A stretch of 64,000 bases of DNA from NCBI GenBank assembly GCA_045632305.1, contig JAZQWL010000018.1, forward strand, positions 1 through 64,000, read 5' to 3'. The number at the start of each line of letters is the position of its first letter. The first letter of the stretch is position 1. The notes under the pieces are model-generated. The model was not told the origin of the DNA. It did no database searches and was given only the letters and a program-made list of their open reading frames with translations. This document shows positions 43,868-52,979 of this stretch, one piece after another. This stretch comes from SVTX01 sp045632305 (lineage in GTDB: Bacteria; Bacillota; Clostridia; Oscillospirales; CAG-272). The translations under genes were made by a program, and so were the position numbers.

Positions 43868-44404
43868 ATAGCAGCAAACAACTCTAAGGATACTCTCGTT
43901 AATGAGGAAATTAATTTCCCCGAGGTACGCGTTATAGGCGGGGACGGTGAGCAGCTCGGTATGATGAGCTCGGATAAGGCACTTCAGTTGGCATATAATC
44001 AGGGTTCCGACCTTGTACTTATGTCCGCTCAGGCAAATCCCCCCGTATGTAAGATCATGGATTTTGGCAAATATCGCTTTGAACGTGAAAAGCGTGAGAA
44101 GGAAGCCAAGAAGAAGCAGCAGACAATCGAACTCAAGGAGATTCAGTTGTCGCCCAGAATTGATACGCATGACTTCGAAACGAAGGCAAAGCAGGCGTGC
44201 AAGTTCCTGTCTTCAGGAAACAAGGTGCGCGTGGTTATGAAGTTCCGCAACAGAGAGATGAGCCACTTGACGATCGGTCGCGAGATCATTGACAAGTTTG
44301 CAGAATTCTGCTCTGAGGTAGGTAACGTTGACAAGAAGCCCTCGGTTGACGGAAGAATGATGAGTATGGTTATTTCTCCGATAAATACGAAATCGGCAAA
44401 ATAA
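43868..44404 (+). CDS. infC: Translation initiation factor IF-3, AUA start
   Basis: A 178-residue initiation factor that keeps the 30S subunit free and proofreads start codons. The N-domain begins VNEEINFPEVRVIGGDGEQL; the linker is Lys/Glu-rich (REKREKEAKKKQQTIELKEI); the C-domain includes ISPRID-like LSPRIDTHDFETK and VRVVMKFRNREMSH. The first ATG (43961) is inside the conserved N-domain. The only start that fits is ATA at 43868, nine bases after GGAGG (43854-43858). Rare AUU/AUA/AUC starts are the known self-control device of infC, because IF-3 rejects them. rpmI and rplT follow. Confidence 0.93.
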   Translation: MAANNSKDTLVNEEINFPEVRVIGGDGEQLGMMSSDKALQLAYNQGSDLVLMSAQANPPVCKIMDFGKYRFEREKREKEAKKKQQTIELKEIQLSPRIDTHDFETKAKQACKFLSSGNKVRVVMKFRNREMSHLTIGREIIDKFAEFCSEVGNVDKKPSVDGRMMSMVISPINTKSAK

Positions 44405-44435
44405 TATTTGTTACATTAAAATAAGCAAAAGCACA

Positions 44436-44451
44436 GGCGTATTCTTACGCC
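44436..44451 (+). promoter_or_regulatory. Hairpin just before the rpmI ribosome binding site
   Basis: GGCGTA-TTCT-TACGCC (44436-44451), a perfect 6-bp stem ending three bases before AAAGGAAG of rpmI. It could tune rpmI translation or be an RNA-processing site. Confidence 0.4.
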
Positions 44452-44472
44452 AAGAAAGGAAGTAGGATTAAA

Positions 44473-44667
44473 ATGGGAAAGATTAAGACACATAAGGCTG
44501 CATCTAAGAGATTTTCCACAACAGGAACAGGCAAGGTTAAGATTAACCACACAAATCGCCGTCATAAGCTCGGCATCAAGACAGCTAAGAGAAAGAGACA
44601 GCTTCGCGGTGGCGGTATCGTGAGTGAAGCTATGGCTCCCAACATCAGAAAGATGATTCAGGGCTAA
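44473..44667 (+). CDS. rpmI: 50S ribosomal protein L35
   Basis: A 64-residue ribosomal protein with the usual KTHKAASKRFSTTGTGKVK start and highly basic composition. AAAGGAAGTAGG precedes the ATG. It is the second gene of the infC operon. Confidence 0.97.
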   Translation: MGKIKTHKAASKRFSTTGTGKVKINHTNRRHKLGIKTAKRKRQLRGGGIVSEAMAPNIRKMIQG

Positions 44668-44777
44668 TTTACAGCTTCAAACTAATTTAAGTCCCAGCGG
44701 ACGTTACGGCTCGTCGAAAGACGAAAAACAAACATTAATAATTAGACCCGCGATACGCGAGGCATGGAGGAATTAAA

Positions 44778-45131
44778 ATGGCTAGAATTAAGGGCGCACT
44801 TATGACGCGCAAGAGAAGAAAGAAGATGTTAAAGGCTGCTAAGGGCTACTGGGGTGCAAAGTCTAAGCACTTCAAGATGGCTAAGCAGGCGGTAATGAAG
44901 AGCGGCAACTACGCATTCGTAGGACGCAAGCAGAAGAAGAGAGACATGCGCAGACTCTGGATCACAAGAATCTCTGCTCAGGCAAAGGTTTGCGGCATGA
45001 ACTACTCTACATTCATGAACGGTCTTAAGAAGGCAGGCATCACACTTAACAGAAAGATGCTCGCTGAGCTTGCAGTTTCCGATAAGGAAGCATTCGCAGC
45101 ACTCGCAGAACAGGCAAAGGCAGCTCTTTGA
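44778..45131 (+). CDS. rplT: 50S ribosomal protein L20
   Basis: A 117-residue 23S rRNA-binding protein essential for early 50S assembly and, in Firmicutes, the repressor of its own operon through the infC leader. Sequence such as RKKMLKAAKGYWGAKSKHF and FVGRKQKKRDMRRLWITRIS is canonical. The 110-bp gap from rpmI holds small GNRA-type and CGCG-ATA-CGCG hairpins. A terminator follows. Confidence 0.97.
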   Translation: MARIKGALMTRKRRKKMLKAAKGYWGAKSKHFKMAKQAVMKSGNYAFVGRKQKKRDMRRLWITRISAQAKVCGMNYSTFMNGLKKAGITLNRKMLAELAVSDKEAFAALAEQAKAAL

Positions 45132-45142
45132 GCTTGACATAT

Positions 45143-45170
45143 AAAACCCGGAGGTATACTCTGGGTTTTT
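45143..45170 (+). terminator. Terminator of the infC-rpmI-rplT operon
   Basis: AAAACCCGGAG (45143-45153), loop GTATA, CTCTGGGTTTT (45159-45169) with one G-T pair, T-run. Confidence 0.92.
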
Positions 45171-45215
45171 GTCATACATGGGGGTAGTTGCAAACAAACG
45201 AAATTTGGGAATTTT

Positions 45216-46049
45216 ATGGAAAATAGCATGGAAATTATTACTTCAAGACAGAATAAAACCATATCTCTCCTCGCTTCATTGCAGAAGAAAAAGGCGCGCG
45301 AGGAGGAAAAAACGTTTATTTTTGACGGCATAAAACTGTTCTCCGAGGCGGTAAAAAGCGGCGCGGAGATTATCTGTGCCGTGATAAATTCCGATTGCGC
45401 GGACAGCGTATCCGAGAAGCTTTTGTCTCTTTACGGTATAGATATTTTCTCCCTTGATATCAAGATTTTGTATGCTATCCCCTCGGTTTTTGAACGCTTG
45501 ACGGACGAGAAATCCCCCGAGGGCTTGGTCTGTGCGGCAAAATTCATGGAGAATATTCACCGCGACATTTTGTCGGGTGATGAGCTTGAAATTGAAAAGG
45601 ACGAGAAGATACTCATGCTTGAATCCGTGCGAGATCCCAAGAATATCGGAGCGATCATCCGAAGCGCGAGAGCGTTCAACGTAGACAGGATCATTATGAG
45701 CTCGGACTGTGCAGACATTTACAGCTCAAAGACGGTAAGAGCGTCCATGGGTAATATTTTCTCGATGAAGATCGATCGAGTGGAATCCATTCCCGAAGCT
45801 ATTTGCCGCATCAGAGAGATCGGCAGAGAAGTTTACGGCGCGGCTCTTGATGAAAGTGCGAGAAAGCTGGGACACGATGAGTTTGCGTCTGACAGTGTTG
45901 TCGTAATAGGTAACGAGGGACACGGGCTCACACGCGAGTCAATCGAGGCGGCTACGGGCTCGGTTTATATCCCTATGGCAGAGGGAGTAGAATCCCTTAA
46001 TGCGGGTGTTGCGGCATCCGTGCTTATGTGGGAGTTTTTCGGTAAGTAA
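45216..46049 (+). CDS. TrmH/SpoU-family RNA 2'-O-methyltransferase
   Basis: A 277-residue SAM-dependent methyltransferase of the SPOUT class. The N-terminal substrate-binding domain (residues 1-105) precedes the knotted catalytic domain with motif 1 in LESVRDPKNIGAIIRSARAF, motif 2 VVIGNEGHGL and motif 3 IPMAEGVESLNAGVAASVLM. It methylates a ribose in 23S rRNA or tRNA; this subgroup follows rplT in many Clostridia. The ATG at 45216 or 45228 could be the start; neither has a strong ribosome binding site. Confidence 0.9.
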   Translation: MENSMEIITSRQNKTISLLASLQKKKAREEEKTFIFDGIKLFSEAVKSGAEIICAVINSDCADSVSEKLLSLYGIDIFSLDIKILYAIPSVFERLTDEKSPEGLVCAAKFMENIHRDILSGDELEIEKDEKILMLESVRDPKNIGAIIRSARAFNVDRIIMSSDCADIYSSKTVRASMGNIFSMKIDRVESIPEAICRIREIGREVYGAALDESARKLGHDEFASDSVVVIGNEGHGLTRESIEAATGSVYIPMAEGVESLNAGVAASVLMWEFFGK

Positions 46050-46069
46050 GTTTTTGAGAGGACACGGCT

Positions 46070-47410
46070 ATGGAGAGAAACGTAAAGTGGATGTGGCTTT
46101 CATTGAAGCTTTCTGCGGCGTCGCCCGTATTTTCTGCGCTTTTGCAGAAATTTGGCAGTATTGACTGTATATATGACGCCGAAATGGCGGATTACGTTGA
46201 GGCGGGAATCGGAGAAAAGTATGCGGAAATACTTTCCGATAAAAGCGTAAAGCCCGCGCGTGAGATAATGTCGTATTGCGCGAAGTACAACGTGCAGACA
46301 CTTGCATACGGTGATGAAAGCTATCCGAAGAGTCTTCGTTCTCTTAAAAATCCTCCGATACTTCTTTACGTTGCGGGCAAGCTGCCCGATCTCAATCGCA
46401 ATCTTTGTATTGCTGTGGTCGGAACTCGCAAAATGAGCGAATACGGAATGCGTCACGCGTATAAAATATCATACGAGATGGCATCGGCAGGTGCTGTCAT
46501 CGTCAGCGGCATGGCGCTTGGAATTGACGGTATCTCCGCGTGCGGAGCAATTTCCGCGGGAGGTAAGACAGTGGCGGTGTTGGGTTGCGGCATCGACGTC
46601 GTTTATCCCAAGGAGCATGCAACGCTTGAGAAGATCATTATGAACAACGGCGCGGTCATTACGGAGTATCCTCCGTCAACAAAGCCGGTCGGCGCGCAGT
46701 TTCCCGTGCGAAACCGCCTTATCAGCGGTCTTTCTCAGGGCACGCTCGTAGTCGACGCCGACATCGGTAGCGGCGCTATGATTACCGCGAAGGACGCGAT
46801 ACTTCAGGGACGTGACATTTACGCCGTTCCCGGCAATATCGACGGAAGAAATACAAGCGGCACGAATTCTCTTATCCGCGACGGAGCGCAGGCGGTTTTG
46901 TGCGGAAGAGATATTATTCAGAATTACACCTATATTTACAGAGACACTCTTAATATTTCAAATCTTGCGAAGGCGGAAAAGAATTCCGATATTGATCTTC
47001 GTGCGGTGAGAGATATGGAGGTAAGCGTAAGATATTATTCCGAAAAGTCAGAGGATAAATCTTCGCTTAAGACGGAAATTTCCAAGATGGAACAAAGAGG
47101 GCGCGAAAAGAAGGAAGAAAAGAAGGCGGAAAAGCCGAGCGCTCCCGAGGTGGGGATCAAGGAAACCGAAAAGACGGCGCATGAGGTAAAAGAGGAGCCC
47201 CACGTGTCGGACAAGAGTGTGGAGATCATTGCGGGTCTTAATGAAAAGCAAAAGGCGATCTTCGACGAAATTCCTCTTGATAAGCCCATTACGGTGGACG
47301 GACTTGTAAAGCTCGGTTTTACGATGGGAGAGATCATGTCATCTCTTACCATTCTTGAGATCAAGGGCTTGATCTCCTCACTCCCCGGGGCGCTTTACAT
47401 AAGAAAATAA
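46070..47410 (+). CDS. dprA: DNA-processing protein DprA (Smf)
   Basis: A 446-residue protein that loads RecA on incoming single-stranded DNA during transformation. An N-terminal helical domain (1-90) is followed by the Rossmann-like core: VGTRKMSEYGMRHAYKISYE, IVSGMALGIDG, VLGCGIDVVYPKEH, QFPVRNRLISGLS and VVDADIGSGAMITAKDA. Residues about 325-385 are a highly charged Glu/Lys linker. A winged-helix domain closes the protein. It is longer than the 290-360 residues common in the family, because of the linker and the C-terminal domain. It precedes topA, as in Bacillus. Confidence 0.94.
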   Translation: MERNVKWMWLSLKLSAASPVFSALLQKFGSIDCIYDAEMADYVEAGIGEKYAEILSDKSVKPAREIMSYCAKYNVQTLAYGDESYPKSLRSLKNPPILLYVAGKLPDLNRNLCIAVVGTRKMSEYGMRHAYKISYEMASAGAVIVSGMALGIDGISACGAISAGGKTVAVLGCGIDVVYPKEHATLEKIIMNNGAVITEYPPSTKPVGAQFPVRNRLISGLSQGTLVVDADIGSGAMITAKDAILQGRDIYAVPGNIDGRNTSGTNSLIRDGAQAVLCGRDIIQNYTYIYRDTLNISNLAKAEKNSDIDLRAVRDMEVSVRYYSEKSEDKSSLKTEISKMEQRGREKKEEKKAEKPSAPEVGIKETEKTAHEVKEEPHVSDKSVEIIAGLNEKQKAIFDEIPLDKPITVDGLVKLGFTMGEIMSSLTILEIKGLISSLPGALYIRK

Positions 47411-47441
47411 TAAAATTAATATATGACGGAGTACAGTAAAA

Positions 47442-49775
47442 ATGGCAAATCTCGTAATAATGGAGTCTCCTTCAAAGAGCAATACAGTCAAAAGCTACCT
47501 TGGCTCAAATTACAAGGTTATGGCAACGGTAGGTCACGTTCGCGACCTTCCCAAGTCCAGCATGGGTATTGATATTGAAAACGATTTTGAGACGCATTAT
47601 ATTAACATAAGAGGTAAGGGAGACCTTATCAAGGAAATCAAGAAGGAAGCAAAGAACGCAAACAAGATCTTCCTTGCAACCGACCCTGACCGAGAGGGTG
47701 AGGCGATTGCATGGCACGTTGCGAACGTGCTTGGCATTCCGCTTGAAAAAACTATGAGAGTAACGTTCAACGAAATCACAAAGAGCGTTGTCAAGTCTGC
47801 GATAAAGCAGCCAAGACAGATCGATATGAACGTTGTAAACGCTCAGCAGACAAGACGAGTTCTCGACAGAATCGTGGGATACAAGCTCTCTCCGCTTCTC
47901 TGGAAGAACGTAAAGAGCGGTCTTTCCGCAGGACGCGTTCAGTCCGTTGCAACAAGAATCATCGTTGAGCGTGAAAATGAGATCAATAGCTTTGTTCCCG
48001 TTGAATACTGGACTATTGACGTTGAGCTTTTGTCCGACGGCAAGCCCTTTACGGTTAAATTCTACGGTGACAAAAACGGCAAGATCGACCTTGCAAACGG
48101 TGAGCAGGCGCAGGCAATAGTTGACGCAATAAGCTCCGGCAGCTTCAGAGTTGCGGGCGTTACAAAGGCGGAAAGAGCGAAGGCGCCCACACCTCCCTTT
48201 ATTACCTCAACGCTTCAGCAGGAGGCGTCAAAGAAGCTCTCCTTCCAGTCTCAGAGAACCATGAGAGTGGCGCAGGAGCTTTACGAGGGTATTAACGTCG
48301 GATCTGAAAACGGCGGCGTACAGGGTCTTATCACCTATATGCGTACGGACTCTCTCCGCGTTTCAGCAGAGGCGCAGGAGTCAACGCGCAAGTTCATCGG
48401 AGAAAAGTACGGCGAGCAGTACAACACAGAGGAGCCCAGAATTTATAAGACCAAGAGCGGCGCGCAGGATGCTCACGAGGCGATCCGTCCCTCAAACGTA
48501 AATCTCGAGCCCCAGAAGATCCGCGCTTATCTTACACCCGATCAGTATAAGATCTACAAGCTTATCTGGGAAAGATTCGTAGCGAGCCAGATGCAGTCCG
48601 CATCCTTGGCAACAGTAACTGTTGATATTGAAAATTCGGGCTATATTTTCCGTGCGGCAAGCTATACTGTAACCTTCCCCGGTTATATGGCTATTTATGA
48701 GGAGAGCGAGGACGAGCAGAACAAGAATCACGACGAGCTGTCGGTAGAGCGTGACGGCAAGATCCCCGCATTGAACGAGGGCGACCTTCTTTCTCTCTCA
48801 AAGACTATGCCCGCAAAGCATTTCACTGAAGCTCCCAAGAGATACACCGAAGCGACGCTTATCAAGTTCCTTGAAGAGAAGGGAATCGGTCGTCCCAGTA
48901 CCTTCTCCTCGATCATTACGACGATCATACAGAGAAATTACGTGGAACGTGACGGTAAGTCCCTTGTTCCTACCTCCCTTGGCGTGATCGCAAACGATCT
49001 TATGATCGAAAACTTCAATTCGGTTGTTGACTATAAGTTTACCGCTGATATAGAAACTCACCTCGACGATATTGAAAAGGGCGAGGAAACCATGCTTGAC
49101 GTTCTTAACAATTTCTGGGGAGGATTCTCCGTTCAGCTTTCTGAGGCGGAGCGTAAGCTCGGCGAGAAGGCGATCGAGGTTCCCGTTGAGGAAACAAATG
49201 TTATCTGTGAGAAGTGCGGATCCAAGATGGTTGTTAAGAACGGCAGATACGGTAAGTTTGTGGCTTGTCCCAACTTCCCCCGTTGCCGTAATGCCAAGCC
49301 CCTTGTATCCGAGGAGGAAAAGACGTCCTTTGTTGACGTTCAGCTTGAGGTTGAGGAAAAAGCGTCCGAGCAGAATGAGAGCGAGAGCAACGAAAAGAAG
49401 CTCATCGTAGCAGATTTCAAGTGTGAAAAGTGCGGCTCCGATATGGTGCTTCGTACAGGTAAGTACGGTAGCTTCTACGCTTGCGTAAACTACCCCAAGT
49501 GTAAAACAACGAAGGCAAAGCAGAAGGACATCGGTGTTGCATGTCCCGAGTGCGGCTCCAAGGTGGTTATGAAGCACGGCAAGAGCAAGACAGTCTTCTA
49601 CAGCTGTGAAAAATTCCCCGAGTGTAATTTCTCATCGTGGGATATGCCTACGAATGAAAAGTGCCCCGATTGCGGAAAGATCCTCTTCAGAAAGAAGGGC
49701 AAGCCCCTCCTCGTTTGTCATACCGAGGGCTGCTCCTTCACAAAGAAAGCGGACACGGAAGCATCTGAAAATTGA
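47442..49775 (+). CDS. topA: DNA topoisomerase I (type IA)
   Basis: A 777-residue enzyme that relaxes negative supercoils. TOPRIM begins MESPSKSNTVKSYLG with Glu8, and the metal site is TDPDREGEAIAWH. The catalytic tyrosine is in LITYMRTDSLRVS. After residue 580 are four zinc-ribbon modules with CxxC pairs: CEKCGSKMVV, CEKCGSDMVL, CPECGSKVVM and CPDCGKILFR. The first is nearly the same as the ribbon on the HNH protein at 2516. It lies between dprA and trmFO, the order of Bacillus. Confidence 0.96.
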   Translation: MANLVIMESPSKSNTVKSYLGSNYKVMATVGHVRDLPKSSMGIDIENDFETHYINIRGKGDLIKEIKKEAKNANKIFLATDPDREGEAIAWHVANVLGIPLEKTMRVTFNEITKSVVKSAIKQPRQIDMNVVNAQQTRRVLDRIVGYKLSPLLWKNVKSGLSAGRVQSVATRIIVERENEINSFVPVEYWTIDVELLSDGKPFTVKFYGDKNGKIDLANGEQAQAIVDAISSGSFRVAGVTKAERAKAPTPPFITSTLQQEASKKLSFQSQRTMRVAQELYEGINVGSENGGVQGLITYMRTDSLRVSAEAQESTRKFIGEKYGEQYNTEEPRIYKTKSGAQDAHEAIRPSNVNLEPQKIRAYLTPDQYKIYKLIWERFVASQMQSASLATVTVDIENSGYIFRAASYTVTFPGYMAIYEESEDEQNKNHDELSVERDGKIPALNEGDLLSLSKTMPAKHFTEAPKRYTEATLIKFLEEKGIGRPSTFSSIITTIIQRNYVERDGKSLVPTSLGVIANDLMIENFNSVVDYKFTADIETHLDDIEKGEETMLDVLNNFWGGFSVQLSEAERKLGEKAIEVPVEETNVICEKCGSKMVVKNGRYGKFVACPNFPRCRNAKPLVSEEEKTSFVDVQLEVEEKASEQNESESNEKKLIVADFKCEKCGSDMVLRTGKYGSFYACVNYPKCKTTKAKQKDIGVACPECGSKVVMKHGKSKTVFYSCEKFPECNFSSWDMPTNEKCPDCGKILFRKKGKPLLVCHTEGCSFTKKADTEASEN

Positions 49776-49792
49776 TTTTAAAGGATAATTTA

Positions 49793-51151
49793 ATGGAAAA
49801 CAGAATTTCTATAGACGTTTACGGCGCGGGTCTTGCGGGCTGCGAGGCGGCGTGGCAGGCGGCGGAGAGGGGAGTTTTCGTTCGTCTTTTTGAGATGAAG
49901 CCGAAGAAGTTTACCCCCGCTCATCACTCCGAGGGTTTTGCGGAGCTTGTTTGCTCAAACTCCCTTCGCTCGGACAGAGTGACCGTCGCGTCGGGTCTTC
50001 TTAAGGAGGAGCTTCACAGAATGGGCTCTCTCATTATGCAGGCCGCATATTTCGCGCGTGTTCCCGCGGGCTCTGCCTTGGCGGTGGACAGAAACATCTT
50101 CTCGCAGTACATTACCGAGAAGATAAAGAATCATCCCAACATCGAGGTCATTGAAAAAGAGATGACCGAGGTTGAGGAAGGTCGCATTACGGTTATCGCC
50201 ACAGGTCCTCTTACAAGCGAGGGAATGGCGGAATATATAAGCAATAATATCGGTATGAGCGAGCTTCATTTCTTTGACGCTGCTGCTCCTATCGTTGACG
50301 CGGATTCTATCGACTATGACATCGTTTACGCGGCGTCAAGATACGATAAGGGGGATGCAGATTATCTCAATTGCCCCATGACGCGCGAGCAGTACGATGC
50401 GTTTTATAATGAGCTTATCACGGCTCGCGAGGCGGAGCTTCACGATTTTGACCGTGAAAGCCAGAAGGAGCTGAAGGTGTTTGAGGGCTGTATGCCCGTT
50501 GAGGTAATGGCTCGTCGCGGACACGATACTCTTCTTTTCGGCCCGCTCAAGCCCGTAGGACTCGTTGACAAGAGAACGGGCGAGGAGGCGTATGCGGTGG
50601 TTCAGCTTCGTAAGGAAAACAAGGAGGGAACAATGTACAACCTCGTTGGATTCCAGACGCATCTTGCATTCCCCGAGCAGAAGAGAGTTTTCTCCATGAT
50701 CCCCGGTCTTGAAAATGCGGAATTCCTCCGCTACGGAATCATGCACAGAAACACGTATCTTAATTCTCCCGGTATGCTCGGTAGAGATTACGCTATGCTC
50801 GAGCGCCCCGAAATTTATTTTGCCGGACAGATGACGGGCGTTGAGGGATATATTGAATCCACGGGCTCGGGATTTGTCGCAGGTGTAAACGCGGCAAGAC
50901 GCGCGCTTGGTGAGGAGCCCATTATATTCCCCGAGGTAACTATGATCGGAGCTATGGCTAATTATATTAGTCAGGGCAATATGAGTGGCAACTTCGTTCC
51001 TATGAACGCGAATTTCGGTATCGTCCCCCCCTTGGGCTATAAGGTTCGCGGCGGCAAGGTTGCAAAGTACGAGATCGTGGCAGAGCGAGCGCTTACCGCT
51101 CTCTCGGAAATTATTGAAAAATATCAGATACGCGGCAACGAGCCCGTATAA
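49793..51151 (+). CDS. trmFO: Methylenetetrahydrofolate-dependent tRNA (uracil-54) methyltransferase
   Basis: A 452-residue flavoprotein that makes 5-methyluridine at tRNA position 54, using methylene-THF and FADH2. The FAD-binding GAGLAG is at residues 11-16; FELVCSNSLR-type EGFAELVCSNSLRSD and GQMTGVEGYIESTGSGFVAG are family signatures. The start is the ATG at 49793, after AAAGGATAATTTA; an upstream in-frame ATA/ATT region has no better site. It follows topA by 17 bp. Confidence 0.95.
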   Translation: MENRISIDVYGAGLAGCEAAWQAAERGVFVRLFEMKPKKFTPAHHSEGFAELVCSNSLRSDRVTVASGLLKEELHRMGSLIMQAAYFARVPAGSALAVDRNIFSQYITEKIKNHPNIEVIEKEMTEVEEGRITVIATGPLTSEGMAEYISNNIGMSELHFFDAAAPIVDADSIDYDIVYAASRYDKGDADYLNCPMTREQYDAFYNELITAREAELHDFDRESQKELKVFEGCMPVEVMARRGHDTLLFGPLKPVGLVDKRTGEEAYAVVQLRKENKEGTMYNLVGFQTHLAFPEQKRVFSMIPGLENAEFLRYGIMHRNTYLNSPGMLGRDYAMLERPEIYFAGQMTGVEGYIESTGSGFVAGVNAARRALGEEPIIFPEVTMIGAMANYISQGNMSGNFVPMNANFGIVPPLGYKVRGGKVAKYEIVAERALTALSEIIEKYQIRGNEPV

Positions 51152-51171
51152 ATCTTTGAGGAGGTGTAAAT

Positions 51172-51900
51172 ATGTCGCATGTAAGTCCGTTTGGCGCGCA
51201 GGCGCTTGAAGGTAAAATCAAATATCAGTTTCAAGATAAAATGCTTTTGCAAAGGGCGCTTACTCATTCATCCTATTCTAATGAATCGGGCGCGAAAAAT
51301 CATCACCTTCTTTGCAATGAACGGCTTGAATTTCTCGGCGACAGTGTTCTCTCGCTTATTACGAGTAAATACATTTATCGCGAATTTCCCGACTGTCCCG
51401 AGGGCGAGCTTACAAGAATGAGAGCTGAGGTAGTATGCGAGCGAGCGCTTTCGGGATATTCCGAAAAGTTGAATCTCGGACAGTATCTTCTTCTCGGCAT
51501 AGGTGAGGAAAAGAATCAGGGCAGACACAGAAAATCTATTTTAGCCGACGCGTTTGAGGCGCTTCTCGCTTCAATCTACATAGACGCGGGCGAGAACGGA
51601 TATGCAGTCTGTGAAAAATTCCTTTTACCCTTTATCAAGGAAGAGATCGCGACGCTCAGAACAAGCGGATTTTCCGCAGATGCAAAGACGAGATTACAGC
51701 AGTTCGTTCAGCAGGCAGAGGGTGACTTCCTTGAGTACGTGACCGTGAGCGAGTCAGGCCCTGACCACATGAAGGTGTTCTGTGTTGAGGCGCGCCTTAA
51801 CTCCAACGTTATCGGCAGAGGCGAGGGAAGAAGTAAGAGAGCTGCCGAGCAGAATGCCGCAAAGGAAGCTTTGAAGCTTTTCTCAGTTGAGACGCTTTAA
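51172..51900 (+). CDS. rnc: Ribonuclease III
   Basis: A 242-residue double-strand-specific endoribonuclease for rRNA processing. The signature NERLEFLGDSVLSLI is at residues 49-63, with metal ligands Glu53 and Asp57. The second catalytic cluster is ILADAFEALLASIYID. The C-terminal dsRNA-binding domain covers about 165-240. GAGGAGGTGTAA gives a strong start. It begins the rnc-radical SAM-smc-ftsY group. Confidence 0.96.
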   Translation: MSHVSPFGAQALEGKIKYQFQDKMLLQRALTHSSYSNESGAKNHHLLCNERLEFLGDSVLSLITSKYIYREFPDCPEGELTRMRAEVVCERALSGYSEKLNLGQYLLLGIGEEKNQGRHRKSILADAFEALLASIYIDAGENGYAVCEKFLLPFIKEEIATLRTSGFSADAKTRLQQFVQQAEGDFLEYVTVSESGPDHMKVFCVEARLNSNVIGRGEGRSKRAAEQNAAKEALKLFSVETL

Positions 51901-51901
51901 T

Positions 51902-52933
51902 ATGAAAAACAAACACAAAAATATACCGATCTTTATTCCTCACATGGGGTGCCCGAATACGTGCGTTTTCTGCAATCAGCGTTCAATTTCGGGTAAGACC
52001 TGCTTCGACCTTGAACGTGTGAGATGTGAGATCGAGACCGCGCTTGACACGATCAATCCTGCGTGTGAGGTCGAGATCGCGTATTTCGGCGGCTCGTTTA
52101 CGGGAATCGATCGGGATCTGATGATCCGTCTTCTGGACATCGCACAGGAGTTCGTTCGTCGCGATGATGACGGTCGGGCGAAGATCGTGGGAGTGAGAAT
52201 GTCCACCCGTCCCGACTACATAAACGACGAGATACTTGACATTCTCGGAAATTATACCGTCAGCGCGATCGAATTAGGTCTGCAGAGCATGGATGATACG
52301 GTGCTTGCATCATCAAAGCGCGGACATACCGCAGAGCAGGCGCAGAAGGCGTGTGAAATGATAAAGAAACGCGGGTATTATCTTGTCGGTCAGATGATGA
52401 TCGGCCTGCCAAATTCGGATATCGAAAAAGAGATATATACCGCAGAGAAGATCTGCAATATGGGATGTGACGGCGCGAGAATTTATCCGACGGTGGTCTT
52501 CTATGACACCGAGCTTGCCGACATGACCGAGAGCGGAGAATATACCCCCCTTGAGCTTGACGATGCTGTCAAGAGAAGCGCGGCGGCGCTTCGGGTATTC
52601 CGTGATCGCGGAGTTGATTGCATAAGGATCGGTCTTTGCGCGTCGGACAATCTCTCTGACGATTACCACGTGCTTGGCGGGGCAAATCACGCTGCCATGG
52701 GCGAGCTTGTCATAGGTGAGCTTTGCTTTGTAGAGATGCGCGAGCAGATAGAGCGCGCGGCATCTGGCAGAGCTTTTAGTACGGCGGAATTTGAAATTCC
52801 TTTCGGCTACACCTCAAAGGTTTTGGGGCAGAAAGGAAAAAATCGCGATAGATTAAAGAAAATTTTCGGTATTGAGAAGATCATATTAACCGAAAGCAAA
52901 ACAGAAACAATAGGGCTTAGATGCCTTTCCTGA
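51902..52933 (+). CDS. Radical SAM protein, Elp3-like N-terminal type
   Basis: A 343-residue radical SAM enzyme. The 4Fe-4S cluster cysteines are C17, C21 and C24 in HMGCPNTCVFCNQRS. The barrel includes YFGGSFTGID, MSTRPDYIN and AIELGLQSMDD. There is no acetyltransferase domain, unlike true Elp3. This family is often encoded between rnc and smc in Clostridia; its substrate is not established, with tRNA or another modification suspected. The ATG lies one base after the rnc stop, so the two are probably coupled. Confidence 0.87.
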   Translation: MKNKHKNIPIFIPHMGCPNTCVFCNQRSISGKTCFDLERVRCEIETALDTINPACEVEIAYFGGSFTGIDRDLMIRLLDIAQEFVRRDDDGRAKIVGVRMSTRPDYINDEILDILGNYTVSAIELGLQSMDDTVLASSKRGHTAEQAQKACEMIKKRGYYLVGQMMIGLPNSDIEKEIYTAEKICNMGCDGARIYPTVVFYDTELADMTESGEYTPLELDDAVKRSAAALRVFRDRGVDCIRIGLCASDNLSDDYHVLGGANHAAMGELVIGELCFVEMREQIERAASGRAFSTAEFEIPFGYTSKVLGQKGKNRDRLKKIFGIEKIILTESKTETIGLRCLS

Positions 52934-52979
52934 TAAAAGAAAAAACTATTTTGCCATATCCTTGGCAGAAAGGAAAAAG

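Noticed and set aside
43651..43887. A small protein of 78 codons over the infC leader
   Set aside because: It begins at the -35 box of the infC promoter and ends inside infC; it has no ribosome binding site.
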